From: Cytophaga aurantiaca DSM 3654
GTDB taxonomy: Bacteria; Bacteroidota; Bacteroidia; Cytophagales; Cytophagaceae
Length of the DNA stretch: 57,637 nucleotides
Assembly: GCF_000379725.1 (NCBI RefSeq)
Contig: NZ_KB903636.1
Span: 124 to 57,760 of the forward strand
Direction: 5' to 3'
The translations under genes were made by a program, and so were the position numbers. The notes under the pieces were generated by a model. The model had not been told where the DNA came from, made no database searches, and saw nothing but the letters and a program-made list of their open reading frames with translations. Below, one piece after another: positions 54,956-57,637 of the stretch (the first letter of the stretch is position 1; every line of letters starts with the position of its first letter).

Positions 54956-55085
54956 ACCTGGCGCGAGTCTTAGCGAAGCGGGACTCGTGTCCATAATTTT
55001 GCAGTCTTTGACTGCGTTTCATTAAATAAACATGTAGTCAAAGACTACGGAATGATAGACACCAGTCTGAGGACTGGCGCCAGGT
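54956..55085. repeat. REP-like inverted doublet between trpG and trpD
   Basis: Two copies of a ~50-nt unit face each other. Each outer end reads ACCTGGCGC[G/C]AGTC, each middle GACT[C/G]GTGTC, and each inner end AGTCTTTGACT. The spacer is ~20 nt. Each unit can fold, and the pair can form one long imperfect hairpin. It resembles REP/BIME doublets linked to REP-associated transposases; no such gene is in the window. Confidence 0.75.
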
Positions 55086-55109
55086 GAACGGTTTGGAATT
55101 TGTGTTTTG

Positions 55110-55706
55110 TTATTTGGAATTTGTCCCTTCGGACTCCAGCCAGTTTTGCATCATCTTTTGTCCGAACTCTGTTAAGATTGATTCCGGGTGAAACTGAACG
55201 CCAACAAGGTCTAATGTTTTATGTTTTAACGCCATGATCTTTCCCTGATCGTCCTCCGCAGTGATCTGCAATACATCCGGAAAATCTTTGCGATCTACTA
55301 CCCATGAATGATATCTACCGGTAGTGACCTCATGTGGTATACCTGCAAACAAAACTCCTGAATCTAAAATTTTAGTTTTAGTAGCAATACCGTGATACAC
55401 TTTTTCAAGATTGGTTAAGGTACCGCCAAATACTTCGCCAATTGCCTGATGGCCTAAGCACACACCAAAGATGCTTTTTTTACCAGCGTAGGTGCGGATC
55501 ACATCCTGCAAAATACCTGCTTCGGATGGAATGCCCGGTCCGGGTGATAATAATATTTTATCAAAACGTGCAATTTCTTCAACAGTGATCTTATCGTTGC
55601 GATGTACTTCCACATTTGTATAACCCAATGCTTTAATAATGTGCACCAAGTTATATGTGAACGAATCGTAGTTGTCTAAAACCAGTATGGATATATTCTT
55701 ATTCAT
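55110..55706 (-). CDS. trpG: Anthranilate synthase glutamine amidotransferase subunit
   Basis: 198 residues, a class I glutamine amidotransferase. LDNYDSFTYNLVHII is the usual start, LLSPGPGIPSEAG the oxyanion region, FGVCLGHQAIGE holds the catalytic Cys, and GVQFHPESILTEFG the His/Glu. It supplies ammonia to TrpE. It starts 12 nt after trpE. It could also serve para-aminobenzoate synthesis. Confidence 0.95.
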   Translation of the reverse strand: MNKNISILVLDNYDSFTYNLVHIIKALGYTNVEVHRNDKITVEEIARFDKILLSPGPGIPSEAGILQDVIRTYAGKKSIFGVCLGHQAIGEVFGGTLTNLEKVYHGIATKTKILDSGVLFAGIPHEVTTGRYHSWVVDRKDFPDVLQITAEDDQGKIMALKHKTLDLVGVQFHPESILTEFGQKMMQNWLESEGTNSK

Positions 55707-55718
55707 GATACTTCCTGT

Positions 55719-57134
55719 TTAAATTTGTTCAGCCATTTCAATGGCTTTTTTAAGCGCTGCTAATTTGTTGTTCACTTCCTGCAGCTCACTATTAATATCC
55801 GACAGATCTACAACACCGGCACCTGCCTGATAGAATAAGATATTGTCTTTACTCATAATCGTGCGGATCATGATGGCATGATTGAATTCGCCGTTGAAAC
55901 CAATGAAACCGATTGCACCGCCATAGAAACCCCGGTTGCCATGTTCGTTGCGATCGATGATCTGCATGGCATTGTGTTTTGGTGCACCCGATAAGGTACC
56001 CGCAGGGAATGTATCGCCCACAATATTCATAAACGCATCTTTGTTATCCATTTTGCCTGTTACTTTTGAAACCAGGTGAATCACGTGCGAATAATATTGT
56101 ACTTCTTTTAATGTTTCAACTTCCACATCGTGACAATGACGACTAAGATCATTACGCGCAAGATCCACTAGCATGATGTGTTCCGAGTTTTCTTTCGGAT
56201 CATTTAATAACTGCATTGCCAGATCGTAATCTTTAACATCATCACCTGTACGGCGGAATGTACCGGCAATCGGATAGATGCTTGCTTTTTCTTCCTTCAC
56301 AACAATCTGCGCTTCAGGAGATGAACCAAATAATCTAAAGCTGCCGTAATCAAAGTAGAATAGATACGGAGACGGATTAATAGAACGTAAACTTCTGTAT
56401 ACATTAAAATCATCGCCTATATATTGTCTGGAAAATCTGCGTGAAAGAACAATCTGGAATACATCGCCTCTACGGCAGTGCTCTTTTCCTTTTTGCAGAA
56501 CTTTTAAAAATTCTTCGTCTGTGAAATTAGATTCTTCGCGATCAGCTAATCTGAATTCATAAGAAGCAAAGTTGCGACTGTTTAAATACGCTTCGATTTG
56601 TTCGATTGAGCTCTTATCGCCGTATTCAGCGCCTTCCGGATAATTTTCAACGATGGTTAATTCATTATTGAAATGATTAAATACCAAAATGAAACGATAG
56701 ATATGGTATTGCAGATCCGGAATCTTGCGGTATTCCGTTTCAAAGGTTTTTATTTTTATGTCTTCGAAATAACGGACAGCATCGTACGCCGTGTAACCAA
56801 AAATACCACTGCTGGTGAACGGGAATTTCTTTTCGTCAACCTTAAAACGTTTTACAAATTTTGTAATCTGTGCGGGAACATTTACCTGTTCAATTTCAAG
56901 ATTGGTTGTTGTGCCATCCGGATAGTATTCAGTAAAATATCCTTTATCTATTTTAATTCCGGCGATCGGGTTACAGCAGATATAAGAATAAATATCCTGG
57001 TTGCCATGATAATCCGAACTTTCAAGCAGCATGGTCTGCGGAAACTTATCGCGTAATTTTAAATACATGCTTACCGGTGTGGTTGTATCAGCAAGTATTT
57101 TTTTATAGCGAAGCTTTAATGTATATGTTTTCAT
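55719..57134 (-). CDS. trpE: Anthranilate synthase component I
   Basis: 471 residues from the ATG at 57134 (MKTYTLKLRYKKILADTTTP); an upstream extension is rejected because it reads through the attenuator. It makes anthranilate from chorismate. The N-terminal LLESSDYHG is the Trp feedback-binding motif, so end-product inhibition is likely. The catalytic part shows PSPYLFYFDYG, PIAGTFRRTGDD and DTFPAGTLSGAPK. It is the first structural gene of the operon, behind an attenuator. Confidence 0.96.
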   Translation of the reverse strand: MKTYTLKLRYKKILADTTTPVSMYLKLRDKFPQTMLLESSDYHGNQDIYSYICCNPIAGIKIDKGYFTEYYPDGTTTNLEIEQVNVPAQITKFVKRFKVDEKKFPFTSSGIFGYTAYDAVRYFEDIKIKTFETEYRKIPDLQYHIYRFILVFNHFNNELTIVENYPEGAEYGDKSSIEQIEAYLNSRNFASYEFRLADREESNFTDEEFLKVLQKGKEHCRRGDVFQIVLSRRFSRQYIGDDFNVYRSLRSINPSPYLFYFDYGSFRLFGSSPEAQIVVKEEKASIYPIAGTFRRTGDDVKDYDLAMQLLNDPKENSEHIMLVDLARNDLSRHCHDVEVETLKEVQYYSHVIHLVSKVTGKMDNKDAFMNIVGDTFPAGTLSGAPKHNAMQIIDRNEHGNRGFYGGAIGFIGFNGEFNHAIMIRTIMSKDNILFYQAGAGVVDLSDINSELQEVNNKLAALKKAIEMAEQI

Positions 57135-57163
57135 AAATAGAATATCCTTGGGGTGTATAAAAC

Positions 57164-57197
57164 AAATGAGGCTTGCCGTGAACAGCAAGCCTCATTT
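57164..57197 (-). terminator. trp attenuator terminator hairpin
   Basis: On the minus strand, AAATGAGGCTTGC (57197-57185), loop TGTTCACG and the complementary arm (57176-57164) form a perfect 13-bp stem followed by GTTTT. It lies between the leader peptide and trpE. Its loop plus the adjacent GC is complementary to the leader segment CGTGAACAtGC at 57226-57236 (10 pairs with one bulge), which would be the antiterminator pairing. Confidence 0.88.
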
Positions 57198-57242
57198 TTG
57201 ATATATTTTCAAACAGGACACAGCAGCATGTTCACGAACCGA

Positions 57243-57290
57243 TTAGTTCACGTACCACCACCATTGTTTAGTTCCTGTCATTGTTTTCAT
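57243..57290 (-). CDS. trpL: trp operon leader peptide
   Basis: 15 codons reading MKTMTGTKQWWWYVN, then TAA. Three consecutive UGG codons (57255-57263) make ribosome stalling sensitive to charged tRNA-Trp. The following mRNA holds overlapping pairing segments: 57246-57253 with 57234-57239, or 57226-57236 with the terminator loop. This is the layout of ribosome-mediated attenuation. The ATG lies at about the predicted transcription start, so the peptide may be translated from a nearly leaderless mRNA. Confidence 0.88.
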   Translation of the reverse strand: MKTMTGTKQWWWYVN

Positions 57291-57295
57291 GTTTA

Positions 57296-57325
57296 CAAAG
57301 ATATGGGGGAATTTTCAATTTCCAA
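57296..57325 (-). promoter_or_regulatory. trp operon promoter (TTG-N19-TATCTTTG)
   Basis: On the minus strand TTG (57325-57323), exactly 19 nt, then TATCTTTG (57303-57296) is a full match to the Bacteroidota promoter consensus. The start site is expected at about 57290, at the leader-peptide ATG. Confidence 0.8.
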
Positions 57326-57390
57326 ATGCGGGAACTAAAATTTTGAATAAAGCAGCTAAAGAGGATGTTTTCGCCGTGGATTTCTATGGT

Positions 57391-57637
57391 TTATGCAAGT
57401 GCATTGGTATAAATATATTCATATTTTCTATTATCTCTAACGCATGCAAATACACGATGTATTAATTTATTTCGAATAGCGTTTATAACATTCATTTTTG
57501 CTTTCCCTTGTTTTATTTTACGATCGTAGAATTCTGTAATTTCTTTATTTGATTGAATAGCAACCAGTGCTGCCATGTGTAATATTGATTTGATACGCAT
57601 ATTTGCTTTTCTTGATACATGTGTTCGTTTTCTTACG
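57391..57637 (-). mobile_element. IS110-family transposase, C-terminal part (runs off the window)
   Basis: The minus-strand frame is open from the right edge to the stop at 57391-57393, about 81 residues. RKRTHVSRKANMRIKSILHM and the following AALVAIQSNKEITEFYDRKI match the C-terminal Transposase_20 domain of IS110/IS116 transposases, which carries the active-site Ser further upstream in the domain. These DEDD-type enzymes act with a short RNA encoded in the element's non-coding ends. The element has no long terminal inverted repeats, so its right boundary cannot be seen; it must lie within the ~65 nt before the trp promoter or include it. Confidence 0.85.

Noticed and set aside
57135-57188. 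18-codon N-terminal extension of TrpE
   Set aside because: It would be translated across the attenuator terminator; the ATG at 57134 matches the family start.
1-57637. CRISPR array, tRNA or rRNA genes
   Set aside because: No regularly spaced short repeats, no tRNA T-arm pattern in a cloverleaf context and no rRNA-like stretches were found on either strand by reading.

Overview
The window looks like chromosomal DNA of a free-living Bacteroidota, most likely a Cytophaga-type gliding bacterium. This is inferred from type IX secretion (T9SS) C-terminal sorting domains at 1-1308 and 45231-47486, a porZ-recO pair, the Bacteroidota promoter pattern TTG-N19-TAnnTTTG upstream of the trp operon and amtB, few Shine-Dalgarno sequences, and best-recognised protein families of Bacteroidota type. 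I found no rRNA, tRNA, CRISPR array or prophage.

Layout. 1-10048 is accessory: the 3' end of a large secreted repeat protein, small conserved proteins, a membrane-bound AraC regulator, an alpha/beta hydrolase lipoprotein, decayed T9SS-type and secreted-protein remnants, an S41 peptidase, two Rossmann-fold proteins and a diadenylate-cyclase-like protein. 10382-21973 is a co-directional minus-strand heavy-metal (copper/silver type) resistance island: HYC_CC_PP protein, periplasmic HMA protein, CusA-like RND pump (split by a frameshift), TolC-like outer membrane protein, two CusB-like adaptors, an HMA-AraC fusion regulator, a small HMA chaperone and a P-type ATPase. 22143-33644 is mixed: GreA-like protein, a catalytically dead MtfA-like protein, metE with a divergent Lrp/AsnC regulator, a VOC gene whose 3' end is duplicated around an inserted small gene, xseAB and amtB. 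33786-43922 is housekeeping: DUF2520, kdsC and UbiA-type genes, purN-purH, then the rod-shape operon mreB-mreC-mreD-mrdA-rodA. 44003-50054 holds porZ-recO, lipoproteins and a frameshifted gene.

50180-57325 is a complete tryptophan operon, trpE-G-D-C-F-B-A, on the minus strand. It is preceded by a canonical promoter, a 15-residue leader peptide with three consecutive Trp codons, and a terminator hairpin whose loop can pair with an upstream segment. This is a transcription attenuator readable directly from sequence. The larger gaps inside the operon are filled with different dispersed repeat families. The window ends inside an IS110-family transposase just upstream of the trp promoter.

The most notable observations are the trp attenuator, the frameshifted cusA, the DisA-like protein with an altered RHR motif, the HMA-AraC fusion regulator, the inactive MtfA-like protein, the gene insertion flanked by duplicated VOC 3' ends, and a dispersed T6-loop palindrome found three times.
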